Part shown: piece after piece, positions 34,983 through 43,073 of the stretch
Position numbering within the stretch: position 1 is the stretch's first letter
How the letters are laid out: each line of letters begins with the position of its first letter
Assembly: GCA_021737565.1 (NCBI GenBank)
Contig: JAIPDS010000011.1
Span: 1 to 45,012, forward strand
Source: Desulfobacteraceae bacterium
Lineage (GTDB): Bacteria > Desulfobacterota > Desulfobacteria > Desulfobacterales > Desulfosalsimonadaceae
Direction: 5' to 3'
Length of the DNA stretch: 45,012 nt
Notes under the pieces: model-generated
Database searches by the model: none
Seen by the model: the letters and a program-made list of their open reading frames with translations, nothing else
Told to the model about the DNA's origin: nothing
Translations under genes and position numbers: made by a program

Positions 34983-35747
34983 TTACTTGGCCTTCTGCCA
35001 GATTCTTTCTTTTTCCTCCATGGACATTTCAGCAGGCGATATGCCGCGTCTGCGGGCGGCATCCTCGATAGCGGCAAATCTTTCGGCAAACCGCCGGTTT
35101 ACGCGGCGCACCGCCGCCTCTGGGTCAACTCCTGTTTTCCGGGCCAGGTTCACGGCGGAAAAAACAAGATCTCCTATTTCGTCAGCCGCGGCCTCGGGAT
35201 CTCCGGATGACAGGGCTGCTTCAAGCTCGTCTGTTTCCTCGCGTATCTTTTCAATTACCTGCGATGGCTCGCTCCAGTCAAATCCGGCCCTCTGGGCCCT
35301 GGTCTGGAGCTTTAAAGCATAAAGCAGGGCAGGAAGGCTTGCGGGAATGCCGTCCGCGATTGACCGGCGCTCCTTTTTGCCCTTTTCCCCGTTTTTCAAC
35401 CGGTCCCAGTTAACCGTCACCTCTGAGGAATCTTTAACTTGCGCGTCCCCGAACACGTGCGGATGCCGGTAGACGAGCTTATCCGCAAGTCTGCGGATCA
35501 CGCCGGATATGGTAAAGTCCCCTTCCTCCTTTGCAATAATGCTGTGGAAGACTACCTGGAGCAAAACATCTCCAAGCTCTTCTTCCATGGCCTCAGGGTC
35601 CGTTTTATCAATGGCTTCGGCAAGCTCGTATGTCTCTTCTATCAGCGAGGGCAGCAGGCTTTTGTGATCCTGCTTCGCATCCCACGGACATCCCCCCGGG
35701 GCGCGCAGGGTCTCCATTATGTGCACAAGCCGGTCCATTTCTTTCAT
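34983..35747 (-). CDS. mazG: Nucleoside triphosphate pyrophosphohydrolase MazG
   Basis: Hydrolyses (d)NTPs to monophosphates and PPi as a housecleaning enzyme. The 254-residue protein has two MazG repeats. The first has GGCPWDAKQDHKSLLP near 17-32 and EETYELAEAID with EEELGDVLLQVVFHS (metal-binding EEXXE and EXXD). The second has REETDELEAALSSGD and ADEIGDLVFSAVNLAR. AAGGAGA precedes the ATG. Its 3' end touches the HdrA/kinase relic at 34982, marking a deletion junction just behind the stop codon. Confidence 0.93.
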   Translation of the reverse strand: MKEMDRLVHIMETLRAPGGCPWDAKQDHKSLLPSLIEETYELAEAIDKTDPEAMEEELGDVLLQVVFHSIIAKEEGDFTISGVIRRLADKLVYRHPHVFGDAQVKDSSEVTVNWDRLKNGEKGKKERRSIADGIPASLPALLYALKLQTRAQRAGFDWSEPSQVIEKIREETDELEAALSSGDPEAAADEIGDLVFSAVNLARKTGVDPEAAVRRVNRRFAERFAAIEDAARRRGISPAEMSMEEKERIWQKAK

Positions 35748-35927
35748 GCAGGCAGTCTCCTTGTATCTTATCTTTTCAGGTCCGGGCCTTTAATTATCAC
35801 TTTGTCCAATAATAGGCAAATGTTCTGCGCACCCGGTTAATACCCTAAGACTTTACAAAAAGCATATTTTGCTTTATCTGCATAAATGCAGGACTTTTGC
35901 TGAAAAACAAAACATAAAGAGCGTGCC

Positions 35928-36725
35928 ATGAAATCTTTTATCAGAATCGGCGCACTGATAAGCGGCTCGGGGACCAACCTGGAGGCGATTTTAAAAGCCT
36001 GCGAGACCGGGGACATCAGCGGACAGGTGGTATTTACGGGATCTGACAACCCGGAGGCGGCAGGCCTTAAAAGGGCGGAGCGCAGAAACATTCCTACGTT
36101 TGTGACTAATTACAGGCGTATCATAAAAGACTACCGCAATAACCCGGATCCGCAAAAACTCCCCCGGGATTTCAGCCTCGATGAAATCCGCAGTAAACAG
36201 TCCTTTTTCGCAAAAGCCACCGATCCGGCAAAGGTTGAAACATTTCTTCGCACCCGGGCCATTGCAGAGGTCGATCTGCTAAAACAGATACAATCTTTTT
36301 CCTTTGACCTGCTGGTGCTTGCCGGGTTCATGCGCAATCTTTCACCGTATTTCATAGACCGTATAAACACCGATCCCGCCAGACCAAGGATTATGAACAT
36401 CCATCCCGCGCTTCTGCCCTTGTTTGCCGGCACGGACGGATACGGAGACACCTTCCGCTACGGTTGCAAGGTCGGGGGGTGCACGGTTCATTTCATAGAC
36501 TACGGAGAGGACTCCGGCCCTATTATCGGCCAGCGCTGCTTTGCCATACAGGAAACAGATACCATAGAAGATGTAAAAAACAAGGGGCTGGCCGAGGAAT
36601 GGAAACTTTACCCCGAATGTATTCAGATGTTTGCCGATAACCGGCTGCGTGTGGTCAAAATGACCCACACCCTGCCCAGCCGGAAAATTTACCAGCGCCG
36701 GGTGGTAAAAATAATTCAGGAATAA
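35928..36725 (+). CDS. purN: Phosphoribosylglycinamide formyltransferase PurN, with insertion
   Basis: Transfers formyl from 10-formyl-THF to GAR in purine synthesis. The 265-residue protein has the phosphate loop ISGSGTNLEAI at 11-21, DLLVLAGFMRNLS near 128, catalytic NIHPALLPLF (Asn-His) and VHFIDYGEDSGPII with the catalytic Asp. Ordinary PurN is about 190-215 residues; the extra length is mostly an insertion of roughly 45 residues at about 65-115, rich in charged residues. The formyl-binding core is intact. No other pur genes are adjacent. Confidence 0.88.
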   Translation: MKSFIRIGALISGSGTNLEAILKACETGDISGQVVFTGSDNPEAAGLKRAERRNIPTFVTNYRRIIKDYRNNPDPQKLPRDFSLDEIRSKQSFFAKATDPAKVETFLRTRAIAEVDLLKQIQSFSFDLLVLAGFMRNLSPYFIDRINTDPARPRIMNIHPALLPLFAGTDGYGDTFRYGCKVGGCTVHFIDYGEDSGPIIGQRCFAIQETDTIEDVKNKGLAEEWKLYPECIQMFADNRLRVVKMTHTLPSRKIYQRRVVKIIQE

Positions 36726-36773
36726 GCCCCACTCCTGTTTCGCATTTCAATACTCGAAATCCGGCTTTTCCCT

Positions 36774-37952
36774 TTATATTCCCATTATCCTTACCATGAG
36801 CGGCAGAGCCACAAAAGTGCCCACGGAACTTCCGATATTGGCAAAAACCACTATAAGCAAAATTCTTGTCACCTTGTTCCGCCAGAAACCCTTTACAGAC
36901 AGTATATCCGTGGGGAGATCTTCCAGGTCCGCCACCCTGGGCTTTCTCACCCAGGCCTCCACAAGTCCGGCCACCCATCCTGCGGCAATCAAGGGATTAA
37001 GCGATGTCAGTGGAGCTGCCGCCAGGGCGGCAACTATGGTCGCCGGATGGGCAAAGGCCGCTGCCGCCCCCAAGCCGGCAAACACGGCATTTACCGCCAG
37101 CCACCAAAAAATCATGGATTTGCCGGCCTGTGCACCTCCGTAATAGAACCCTGCTGCAATCACCAGAATTATAATTGCAGGAAGCAGCCACTTAAACACG
37201 TAAAGCCCCTTGCCCCGGGGCGGCACTGTTTCCAGGGATACGTGGTCGATTTCTTCGTACAGATACTTTTTTATCCCCGGCACATGCCCTGCGCCCACCA
37301 CCGCCACTATCTTTTCTCCGTGTGCGTTGCGGATCTTATGGGCCATGTACCTGTCGCGTTCGTCTATCAGAATCCTGCGGATGGAAGGATGGGACTTTTC
37401 AAGCTCTGAGAGCAGGCTCTGGAGAATATCCTCTTTTTTCATATCCTCGACCGTCTGCTCGTCTATATCCTCTATGCCGCCCATGGACAAAATCATCTGG
37501 AAAAACAGCTTTATCTTGTTCCACAGTCCGGTGCTCCTCCAGGTGCGTGAAAGCGTTACGGCAATGTCCCTGTCTGCCAGGCAAATTTCCGCCCCTGCGT
37601 CCTCTGCTGCATCCAGAGCGCGTATCATCTCTTCTCCCGGACGCACCCCTAGTTTTTCGCCTATGCGCTTTTGAAACGAGGTCAGCATCATGTTGGCAAG
37701 CAGCAGAAACGCCTTTTTTTCCTTTATAACCTTTACTATGTCCATCTGCCGCCACCGGTCGCTGTTGCGGATGGACTGATGGCGCGAGGTGCAAAGCTCC
37801 ACGCACACGGTATCAGGCTCTTCTTCTTTTATAACGGATTCGGCCAGTTCCGCGCTCTGTTTTGACACGTGCGCGGTTGCCACCAGTATTATACGCTTGC
37901 CGCCGACCTCAAGGGCGGTTACACCTTCGGCGTGGTTTTCCCGGTTTGTCAT
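36774..37952 (-). CDS. TraB/GumN-family membrane protein
   Basis: The 392-residue protein has a soluble TraB domain with the conserved start ILVATAHVSKQSAELAE near 20-36, TVCVELCTSRH near 48-58 and GEKIVAVVGAGHVPGIKKYL near 213. It is followed by three or four membrane segments over about 250-390. The family includes the enterococcal pheromone shutdown protein TraB and is distantly related to Tiki/EreA-type putative metalloproteases, with conserved GxxH and GxGH motifs that are both visible. Function in bacteria is not settled. It is transcribed alone toward purN. Confidence 0.85.
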   Translation of the reverse strand: MTNRENHAEGVTALEVGGKRIILVATAHVSKQSAELAESVIKEEEPDTVCVELCTSRHQSIRNSDRWRQMDIVKVIKEKKAFLLLANMMLTSFQKRIGEKLGVRPGEEMIRALDAAEDAGAEICLADRDIAVTLSRTWRSTGLWNKIKLFFQMILSMGGIEDIDEQTVEDMKKEDILQSLLSELEKSHPSIRRILIDERDRYMAHKIRNAHGEKIVAVVGAGHVPGIKKYLYEEIDHVSLETVPPRGKGLYVFKWLLPAIIILVIAAGFYYGGAQAGKSMIFWWLAVNAVFAGLGAAAAFAHPATIVAALAAAPLTSLNPLIAAGWVAGLVEAWVRKPRVADLEDLPTDILSVKGFWRNKVTRILLIVVFANIGSSVGTFVALPLMVRIMGI

Positions 37953-38035
37953 CTCAGTCGGCCATCCTTATTTTCATATTACAAGTCGTTAAAATCACTT
38001 TTATTTATCAGCAAACCGGGATACAATAACAAGGA

Positions 38036-38458
38036 ATGCTGATTCATGACGACATATATACTTGGGAGGGATGGGGAGGCAGACTGCGCCTGGCAAGCGG
38101 CAAGTGCCGGCTCCGGATCTTTGACCGGAGAAAAAGCGCAGACAGGCCGGTAACCATCCTCAGGCCCATGGTTGTAGTGGTATCCGACGTAGCTGACAGC
38201 AAAATGTCTGTGCGCAGCTGCTCGGGTCATATCGCCACCTGCGTAACCCGCGACTTTGACATCGATCCCCAGAGGATGCTTTACGTGGAATACTATCCCA
38301 GGGTGCTCTACGGCAAGCAAAACGAACACGAAATACCGGAGCAATACGTGGCCGTTGATTTTACCTGGAACGAGGGCCGGGCCCTTCAACCCAGGTGGCG
38401 TCCCCTGAAGCCGCCTGTTCTCGATATCGTAAAAAGTCTGATGGAATCCCCGGGTTAA
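38036..38458 (+). CDS. Conserved hypothetical protein
   Basis: The 140-residue protein is not assigned to a known family. Notable are the aromatic start (YTWEGWGGRLRL), a Cys pair (CSGH, ATC) near 68-73, and YYPRVLYG, then EQYVAVDFTW. No signal peptide or membrane segment is seen, and it looks like a compact soluble domain. The start is uncertain: AAGGA touches the ATG at 38036, and an in-frame stop lies two codons before it. Its last codons (LDIVKSLMESPG) coincide with a 16-base repeat found again 97 bases downstream, so the C-terminus may have been altered by repeat insertion. Confidence 0.65.
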   Translation: MLIHDDIYTWEGWGGRLRLASGKCRLRIFDRRKSADRPVTILRPMVVVVSDVADSKMSVRSCSGHIATCVTRDFDIDPQRMLYVEYYPRVLYGKQNEHEIPEQYVAVDFTWNEGRALQPRWRPLKPPVLDIVKSLMESPG

Positions 38459-38539
38459 AAGTCAAAACACGAAATCCGAAACCGGACTTGCTTCGAATTT
38501 TGATATTCGAATTTCAGATGCACTCGTAAAAAGTCTGAT
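38427..38539 (+). repeat. 16-bp direct repeat pair
   Basis: TCGTAAAAAGTCTGAT occurs identically at 38427-38442, inside the end of the hypothetical gene, and at 38524-38539. TCGTAAAAAGT appears again at 38551 in the end of the palindromic element. An inverted repeat, TTCGAAT with ATTCGAA (38492-38511), lies between them. Confidence 0.8.
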
Positions 38540-38543
38540 TTTA

Positions 38544-38668
38544 GATGGCGTCGTAAAAAGTTCAAGATCAAGGCTTGCGCAATTTCGAAGAATGCAGCGT
38601 ACTTAGCTGTACGTGAAATTCTGAGAAATTGCGCGTAACGCAGATATTGGACTTTTTACGGCGCCATC
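38544..38668. repeat. 125-bp palindromic element (MITE-like)
   Basis: The ends GATGGCGTCGTAAAAAGT and ACTTTTTACGGCGCCATC are inverted repeats with one mismatch. Further arms pair inward (TTGCGCAATTTC with GAAATTGCGC, and CGTACTTAGCTGTACG at the centre). The whole unit can fold into one long hairpin. It has no coding capacity and lies just behind the stop of the minus-strand thiolase. Confidence 0.85.
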
Positions 38669-38681
38669 ACAATTCCATGAG

Positions 38682-39932
38682 TCACATAGTCTCCACTGCA
38701 GTCGCCATGGAAACCCCTCCGCCGCCGCACAGGGTTGCAAGACCGAGGTTCTTGCCCTGCTTTCGAAGCGCATATATAAGGGTTACCATGAGCCTGGCCC
38801 CGGTTGCTCCTACCGGATGACCAAGGCCTATACCGGAGCCGTTTATATTTGTAATCCCCCGGTTTAAGCCGAGTTCCTTTTCACAGCCCAGGTACTGGGC
38901 TGCAAAGGCCTCGTTTAACTCGATCAGTTCGAAATCCTCTATCTTCATCCCGCTTTTGCCCAGAAGATCCTTTACTGCAGGGACCGGGGACAGCCCCATT
39001 ACAGAAGGATGGCAGGCGCCCCTGCCGGCTGCCCTGATCCTTGCAAGCGGGGAGAGCCCAAGTTGCTTTGCCTTATCCGCGCTCATGATAACCATGGCCG
39101 CAGACCCGTCGTTTATTCCGCTTGAATTTCCCGCAGTAACCTTGCCGGTCTTGGGCACGAATGCAGGAGGCAGCTTTTCCAGATCCTCCATTTTAAGCCC
39201 GGGGCGGAAATGCTCGTCATGCTCAAACAGTATGGGATCCTTCTTGCGCTGTGGCACGGAGACGGGAACTGTTTCATCTTCAAACGAGCCGTCCCGGTTT
39301 GCCCGTTCAGCATTGTTGTGGCTGCGAAGTGCAACCTCGTCCATTTCCGCGCGCGTAATCCCGTAATGCTGGGCCACAAATTCCGCGGTATGACCCATTA
39401 TGTAGGGCTTGCCCTTAAAATAGGAAAGCGGCGGCTCATCCGCGTTTACAGGCCCGTCCTCGGGATGCGGGATAATGTGGGAGCCGCAGTGCAGTCCGTG
39501 GATCAGGGCGTCCTTAAATGTCTGGTCCTGTAAGCGGCATCCCCATCGTGCCTCCTCCACAACATAGGGAACCCCTGACATGTGCTCAACACCTCCGGCC
39601 AGAATTATATCCGCCATCCCGGCCTGGATCATCGCCATTGCTGAGAGCACCGCTTCCATGCCAGATATGCAGACCCGGTTAATTGTAACCGATGTCACTG
39701 AATCCGGAAAGCCGGCAAGCAGCCACGCCACCCGGGTAACATTTAGTGCGTCAGCCGGCTCCATGCAACAGCCGTAGCGCACGTCATCTATCATGCCCGG
39801 CTCTAGGCCCGCGCGTTTTACAGCCTCTTTCATGGTGACAGAGGCAAGATGCGCGCCATTAAGGGTTTTAAGTGTACCGCCAAAAGTGCCTATGGGTGTC
39901 CGGCAGGCGGATACAATCACCACGTCTTTCAT
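38682..39932 (-). CDS. Acetyl-CoA C-acetyltransferase (thiolase), second copy
   Basis: A 416-residue thiolase with acyl Cys88 in NRVCISGMEA, AGGVEHMSGVPY near 116, the GNSSGINDGSAA loop near 270, the catalytic His in GLGHPVGATGA and the last Cys in LCGGGGVSMA. It is clearly different from the fad-operon thiolase at 20156 and closer to the acetoacetyl-CoA/thiolase II pattern. It stands alone, with AAGGAGA before the ATG. It may serve acetoacetyl-CoA metabolism or degradation of another acid; the sequence does not settle which. Confidence 0.9.
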   Translation of the reverse strand: MKDVVIVSACRTPIGTFGGTLKTLNGAHLASVTMKEAVKRAGLEPGMIDDVRYGCCMEPADALNVTRVAWLLAGFPDSVTSVTINRVCISGMEAVLSAMAMIQAGMADIILAGGVEHMSGVPYVVEEARWGCRLQDQTFKDALIHGLHCGSHIIPHPEDGPVNADEPPLSYFKGKPYIMGHTAEFVAQHYGITRAEMDEVALRSHNNAERANRDGSFEDETVPVSVPQRKKDPILFEHDEHFRPGLKMEDLEKLPPAFVPKTGKVTAGNSSGINDGSAAMVIMSADKAKQLGLSPLARIRAAGRGACHPSVMGLSPVPAVKDLLGKSGMKIEDFELIELNEAFAAQYLGCEKELGLNRGITNINGSGIGLGHPVGATGARLMVTLIYALRKQGKNLGLATLCGGGGVSMATAVETM

Positions 39933-40027
39933 TCAAAATCTCCTTTCATATCATAGTTGAGAGCTGGACTTTTACAAAACCTTAGTTGTTGATATTTATC
40001 ATACATATTGATATTTGATCTAAGCAT

Positions 40028-40585
40028 ATGAATCCCTCAGAAATCATACTCATAGCCGTATCACTTGCCATGGACGCATTTGCAGTATCCGTGGCAGCCG
40101 GCACGGCCGGCCAACTTCCCAAAAGAGCCGTATTCCGGCTGTCTTTCCATTTCGGCCTGTTTCAGTTCATGATGCCCGTTATTGGGTGGTATGCAGGCTC
40201 TCACATCGCCCCTCTGATTTCAGCGGTTGATCACTGGGTTGCCTTTGCCCTTCTTTTACTGGTCGGCTTCCGCATGATAAAAAGCGGCCTCGCACCCGAA
40301 TCTGAAACCGTTTCAAGGGATCCGTCCCGGGGCCTTACCCTTGTGATGCTATCGGTTGCCACCAGCATAGACGCCCTGGCAGTTGGATTTTCCCTGGCCA
40401 TGATGGAAGTCGCCATCTGGTATCCAGCTGTAATTATAGGATTGGTAACTTCGGCCATGTCACTTGCAGGCATCCGGCTGGGCACATTCTTCGGCAAAAA
40501 ACTCGGACCGCGAATGGAGATTGCAGGCGGCATTGTTCTTATCTTAATCGGCTTGCGCATCCTTGCAGCAGACCTTGTCTTTTAA
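40028..40585 (+). CDS. mntP: Manganese efflux pump MntP
   Basis: A 185-residue inner-membrane protein with six predicted helices in two repeats. The MntP signatures are ISLAMDAFAVSVAAG near 10-25, in which the conserved Asp lies, and ATSIDALAVGFSLAM near 108-122, the matching Asp of the second repeat. GLFQFMMPVIGWYAG follows helix 1. It exports Mn(II). I looked for a yybP-ykoY manganese riboswitch in the preceding 90 bases and saw none. Its stop overlaps the convergent RdgC-associated gene by 4 bases. Confidence 0.92.
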   Translation: MNPSEIILIAVSLAMDAFAVSVAAGTAGQLPKRAVFRLSFHFGLFQFMMPVIGWYAGSHIAPLISAVDHWVAFALLLLVGFRMIKSGLAPESETVSRDPSRGLTLVMLSVATSIDALAVGFSLAMMEVAIWYPAVIIGLVTSAMSLAGIRLGTFFGKKLGPRMEIAGGIVLILIGLRILAADLVF

Positions 40586-41124
40586 CCATCGCCGCGCTGA
40601 TCCCCCCGAACCCATGCACTTATTCGATATATTGTTTTTTTCTCCCAGTCCAATGACACGCGCTCTTTTATAAACTGTGCATACAGATTATGCAACAAAT
40701 TGACCACCCTCTCGGTGAGATAGATTTTTTCCAGAACCGCGCCCTCCAGGTCTTCGCTCGTTTCCATCTTTGCGGTCTGCGGGGTTTTAAGGCTGCTTGC
40801 GCTCAGGCTTTCCCCTTTTGTATTAAAGCGCCATTCAAGACCGCCCGCCCTGAAAACAAGGTGCATCTCGGTAACCTTGGCCCCCTTGGTAAGCGCGATG
40901 ACTCCCTCCTCAAGGCCGGCGCCGTCACCCCTGATGGTAATTGTCTCATCCCTGTTGTGCCTGCGGTTTTCAAGCACGATCCTGTTGCCGATGGTAAGTG
41001 ACTCCATTTCCGGGTCTGCCTTTTTCAGGGCTTCCGGGTTGGTGTCTATCATGTACCACAGCCAGGTTAAAAACTCGTGGCCAAGAAACTTGTAACGATT
41101 ATAGGCAACAGATACATCAAGCAT
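40582..41124 (-). CDS. RdgC-associated protein (possible second half of an RdgC-like protein)
   Basis: The 180-residue protein is not recognised with certainty. It starts with YKFLGHEFLTWLWYM and has a mixed beta region (TIRGDGAGLEEG, then LVFRAGGLEWRFNTKG) and a helical C-terminus. Its ATG lies inside the end of the upstream rdgC-like gene (8-base overlap) with GGGAGG as ribosome site, so both products are made together. I infer that the pair equals one split RdgC-like DNA-binding protein or a two-subunit form. No catalytic motif is visible. Confidence 0.65.
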   Translation of the reverse strand: MLDVSVAYNRYKFLGHEFLTWLWYMIDTNPEALKKADPEMESLTIGNRIVLENRRHNRDETITIRGDGAGLEEGVIALTKGAKVTEMHLVFRAGGLEWRFNTKGESLSASSLKTPQTAKMETSEDLEGAVLEKIYLTERVVNLLHNLYAQFIKERVSLDWEKKTIYRISAWVRGDQRGDG

Positions 41125-41746
41125 GGGCGCCTCCCATGTTAAAAGCCGCGGGGCCGGCCTTTTTCAGGGTATCGCGCTGCTCATCTGTAAGCCCGCAGGC
41201 AAGATCGGCCTCTGTATAGGGAAACATTCTTATCAGAGAAAGCCTGAAGGACTTTGAAAACAATGTTTCAAGCTCCTCGTTTGCCTCCTTTAGATTTGAA
41301 AAAAACCACAGGGCTCCAGCCTCGCAGTCCCATACCAGGTCGTAGACATTGGGCGAGGCAGGCACCCGGGTATAGAGCCGGTCTGTAACCTCGTCCTTGA
41401 TCTGCTGTTTTTCGGTTTTGGAAAGCTGCTTCTGCTCTGTTTCAGCCAGCCTTTTGGCAGCCGCCATTGTTACATGCTTGTTTATTATCTTGGCGGGCAC
41501 TGACTTTTTGTCTATGCGGAGGGAAAATACCATGTAAGTGCCGAACATGAACTGCGCCTTTTCAAAATCAGGTGCAAAGGGCATAGACGATTCTGTCCAG
41601 CCGATGCTCTTTGCCGCCGGTTCATTGTCTATCTCCCGGATTACCTGGTTTTTAAGCCCCTCGCGGACAGTATCCATGATCGGCCCGGCCGGCTTTCCCT
41701 GGACCAGGTACCTGGTAAGAGACAGGGTGGAGGATAATAACTGCAT
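41117..41746 (-). CDS. RdgC-like recombination-associated protein
   Basis: A 209-residue protein whose central part matches the RdgC pattern: SVPAKIINKHVTMAAAKRLA, then LSKTEKQQIKDEVTDRL and a 'YDLVWDCEAGALWFFS' strand pair, comparable to the E. coli RdgC stretch with 'KKTEKDSLKDEV'. RdgC is a ring-forming DNA-binding protein that restrains RecA. The chain is about 90 residues shorter than E. coli RdgC, and the coupled downstream gene may supply the rest. ATG at 41746; a TTG two codons earlier is possible. Conserved Arg/Lys are spread rather than clustered. Confidence 0.7.
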   Translation of the reverse strand: MQLLSSTLSLTRYLVQGKPAGPIMDTVREGLKNQVIREIDNEPAAKSIGWTESSMPFAPDFEKAQFMFGTYMVFSLRIDKKSVPAKIINKHVTMAAAKRLAETEQKQLSKTEKQQIKDEVTDRLYTRVPASPNVYDLVWDCEAGALWFFSNLKEANEELETLFSKSFRLSLIRMFPYTEADLACGLTDEQRDTLKKAGPAAFNMGGAHA

Positions 41747-42072
41747 AACCAATCCATTTCTTTAAACATTAATCAAATTGCCGCTTCACGTATCCAGATC
41801 TTTGGTCAAAGTTTAATTCATAACCTGTTTTCCGCCTCCCAGGCAACCATTTTAAAAAAGCACGCCCATAAAATTTTAATTTTTCTTAAAATTTCCCGCC
41901 AAACACGGGCGGCACGGCCACGGACAGCTTACATGAATTCGGTAAACTGCCCCCGGAATTCCCATCTCTGCCGTTGACGGCCGTGCGGATATAGCCGTTA
42001 TACGGGCTGGCCGTCGTAATCATACTTATCCCTTCCCCAGAGATATCATTGTTCCTGCATCTTTTTATTCAC
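41747..42072. other. Non-coding, repeat-bearing intergenic region
   Basis: No gene is supported. The region holds the first copy of the 27-bp direct repeat and several short GC palindromes (GCACGGCC with GGCCGTGC flanking 41911-41985, AGCC with GGCT near 41993-42010). These suggest remnants of mobile or palindromic elements. Confidence 0.5.
41934..41960 (+). repeat. 27-bp repeat, left copy flanking higBA
   Basis: GAATTCGGTAAACTG followed by CCCCCGGAATTC. A second copy in the same orientation is at 43028-43054, differing at three or four bases. Confidence 0.8.
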
Positions 42073-42101
42073 TTGACAATGTTAACACACATGTTAACAT
42101 T
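42073..42101 (+). promoter_or_regulatory. Promoter overlapped by 24-bp operator of higBA
   Basis: TTGACA (42073-42078) and TAACAT (42095-42100, 16-base spacer) form a promoter. AATGTTAACA-CACA-TGTTAACATT (42078-42101) is a perfect 10-bp inverted repeat covering the spacer and -10. This is the expected site for autorepression by HigA. The toxin ATG at 42109 follows so closely that the mRNA may be leaderless. Confidence 0.8.
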
Positions 42102-42108
42102 CATGATT

Positions 42109-42345
42109 ATGAAGACAATCCGCTTCTATCACACACCTTCCGGGCAAAGTCCGATTGAGGATTTTCTTTGGGAAGTAAGAGTTACATCAGGATCCGATAT
42201 TTTTCGGTTTCTTGGATTTTTTGACGGCAAGGATATCATAGTCTTATCCCACGCGTTTCAAAAAAAGACACAAAAAACACCAAAACAGGCCAGCAAAATT
42301 GCCGAAGAACGAAAGAGGGATTATTTACGGAGGAAACAAAAATGA
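42109..42345 (+). pseudogene. HigB-like (Gp49 family) toxin with internal deletion
   Basis: The 78-residue product has the N-terminus (FYHTPSGQSPIEDFL) and C-terminus ([29 protein letters not shown]) of HigB/Gp49-family mRNA interferases. They are joined directly: the roughly 45-50 residue middle, which in relatives carries two helices and leads to the 'DDIWEVRV' strand, is missing. The frame is kept, so a short protein may still be made, but toxic RNase activity is doubtful. It overlaps the antitoxin gene by 4 bases and is preceded by an intact operator. No ribosome site is visible. Confidence 0.75.
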
Positions 42346-42617
42346 GTGATGTCCAAAGATATATCCAAAAGAGAAAGTCCCGTGATAAAGCCTTTGCCAA
42401 GGGATTTGATTCCGGATATGAGCAGTTTAAAATCGGTGTGATGCTGAAAATGGCCCGTGAGGAGGCCGGTCTTACGCAGGAAGAACTGGCCAGTAAGCTG
42501 AACACTAAAAAGTCGGCGATTTCCCGCATAGAAAACCATGCCGAAGATATTAAGCTCTCCACGTTAGAAAAATTTGCCAATGCCCTGGGAAAACAAATTG
42601 AGATAAAGGTCGCCTGA
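42342..42617 (+). CDS. higA: HigA-like antitoxin (XRE-type helix-turn-helix)
   Basis: A 91-residue protein with an XRE helix-turn-helix at about 33-85 ([18 protein letters not shown], then [11 protein letters not shown]) preceded by a basic helix. It should neutralise HigB and repress the operon through the 24-bp palindrome at 42078-42101. AGGAGG lies before the ATG. The gene is complete although its toxin partner is deleted, so it may persist as an orphan antitoxin or repressor that can counter related toxins. Confidence 0.88.
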   Translation: MSDVQRYIQKRKSRDKAFAKGFDSGYEQFKIGVMLKMAREEAGLTQEELASKLNTKKSAISRIENHAEDIKLSTLEKFANALGKQIEIKVA

Positions 42618-43073
42618 AAAATAAGGCCGATAAAATTCAGATCAGTCCAGCGCTCCAGGACCGTCGGCTGCAGGAGAGAAATCATTTTTGAAATTAAAAA
42701 TTCGATAAATCCCACGCCGGCGGCCTTTTTGCGGACAATGCAAAAAATGGGGCAAGCGGCCCGGAGACCAAGAACCTACAGGCTGTCGAGTGTTTAGGCG
42801 AGTAGGCCGGCGGAATGGGTGAGCGCTTTTTGGGGGCGTGGCCAAAAAAGTCCCGGAACCTGGCATAAAAATTGACCGTTTTCCGCAGCGCGCCTGGTGG
42901 AGGGAGTTTCTCGGGCATCTATAACTGACCCGTTCCGCTAAATGCCCGAAAAACCGACACCCACATACACAACAATATCGGCTCTTCCGTTAATTCACAA
43001 TTCAAGGTCCGACCCCAGTTCCACCACGAATTCGGTAAACTGTCCCCTGAATTTGACTATGACAATTTGCCTT
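42618..43073. repeat. Repeat-rich stretch without a supported gene
   Basis: A GC-rich core (about 42700-42935) has an unusual composition and leaves one 74-codon minus-strand frame (42918-42694). That frame lacks a ribosome site and looks like translated repeat. At the right end, 43028-43054 is the second copy of the 27-bp GAATTCGGTAAACTG repeat. The segment resembles remnants of a dispersed element. Confidence 0.5.

Noticed and set aside
39940-40027. Manganese riboswitch before mntP
   Set aside because: The 90-base gap shows none of the conserved yybP-ykoY loops.
42236-42715. 159-residue minus-strand frame over higA
   Set aside because: Antisense to an antitoxin with a clear helix-turn-helix and ribosome site.
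42694-42918. 74-residue minus-strand frame
   Set aside because: No ribosome site, odd composition (Pro, Arg, Phe rich) and location in a repeat-rich stretch; it reads like translated repeat.
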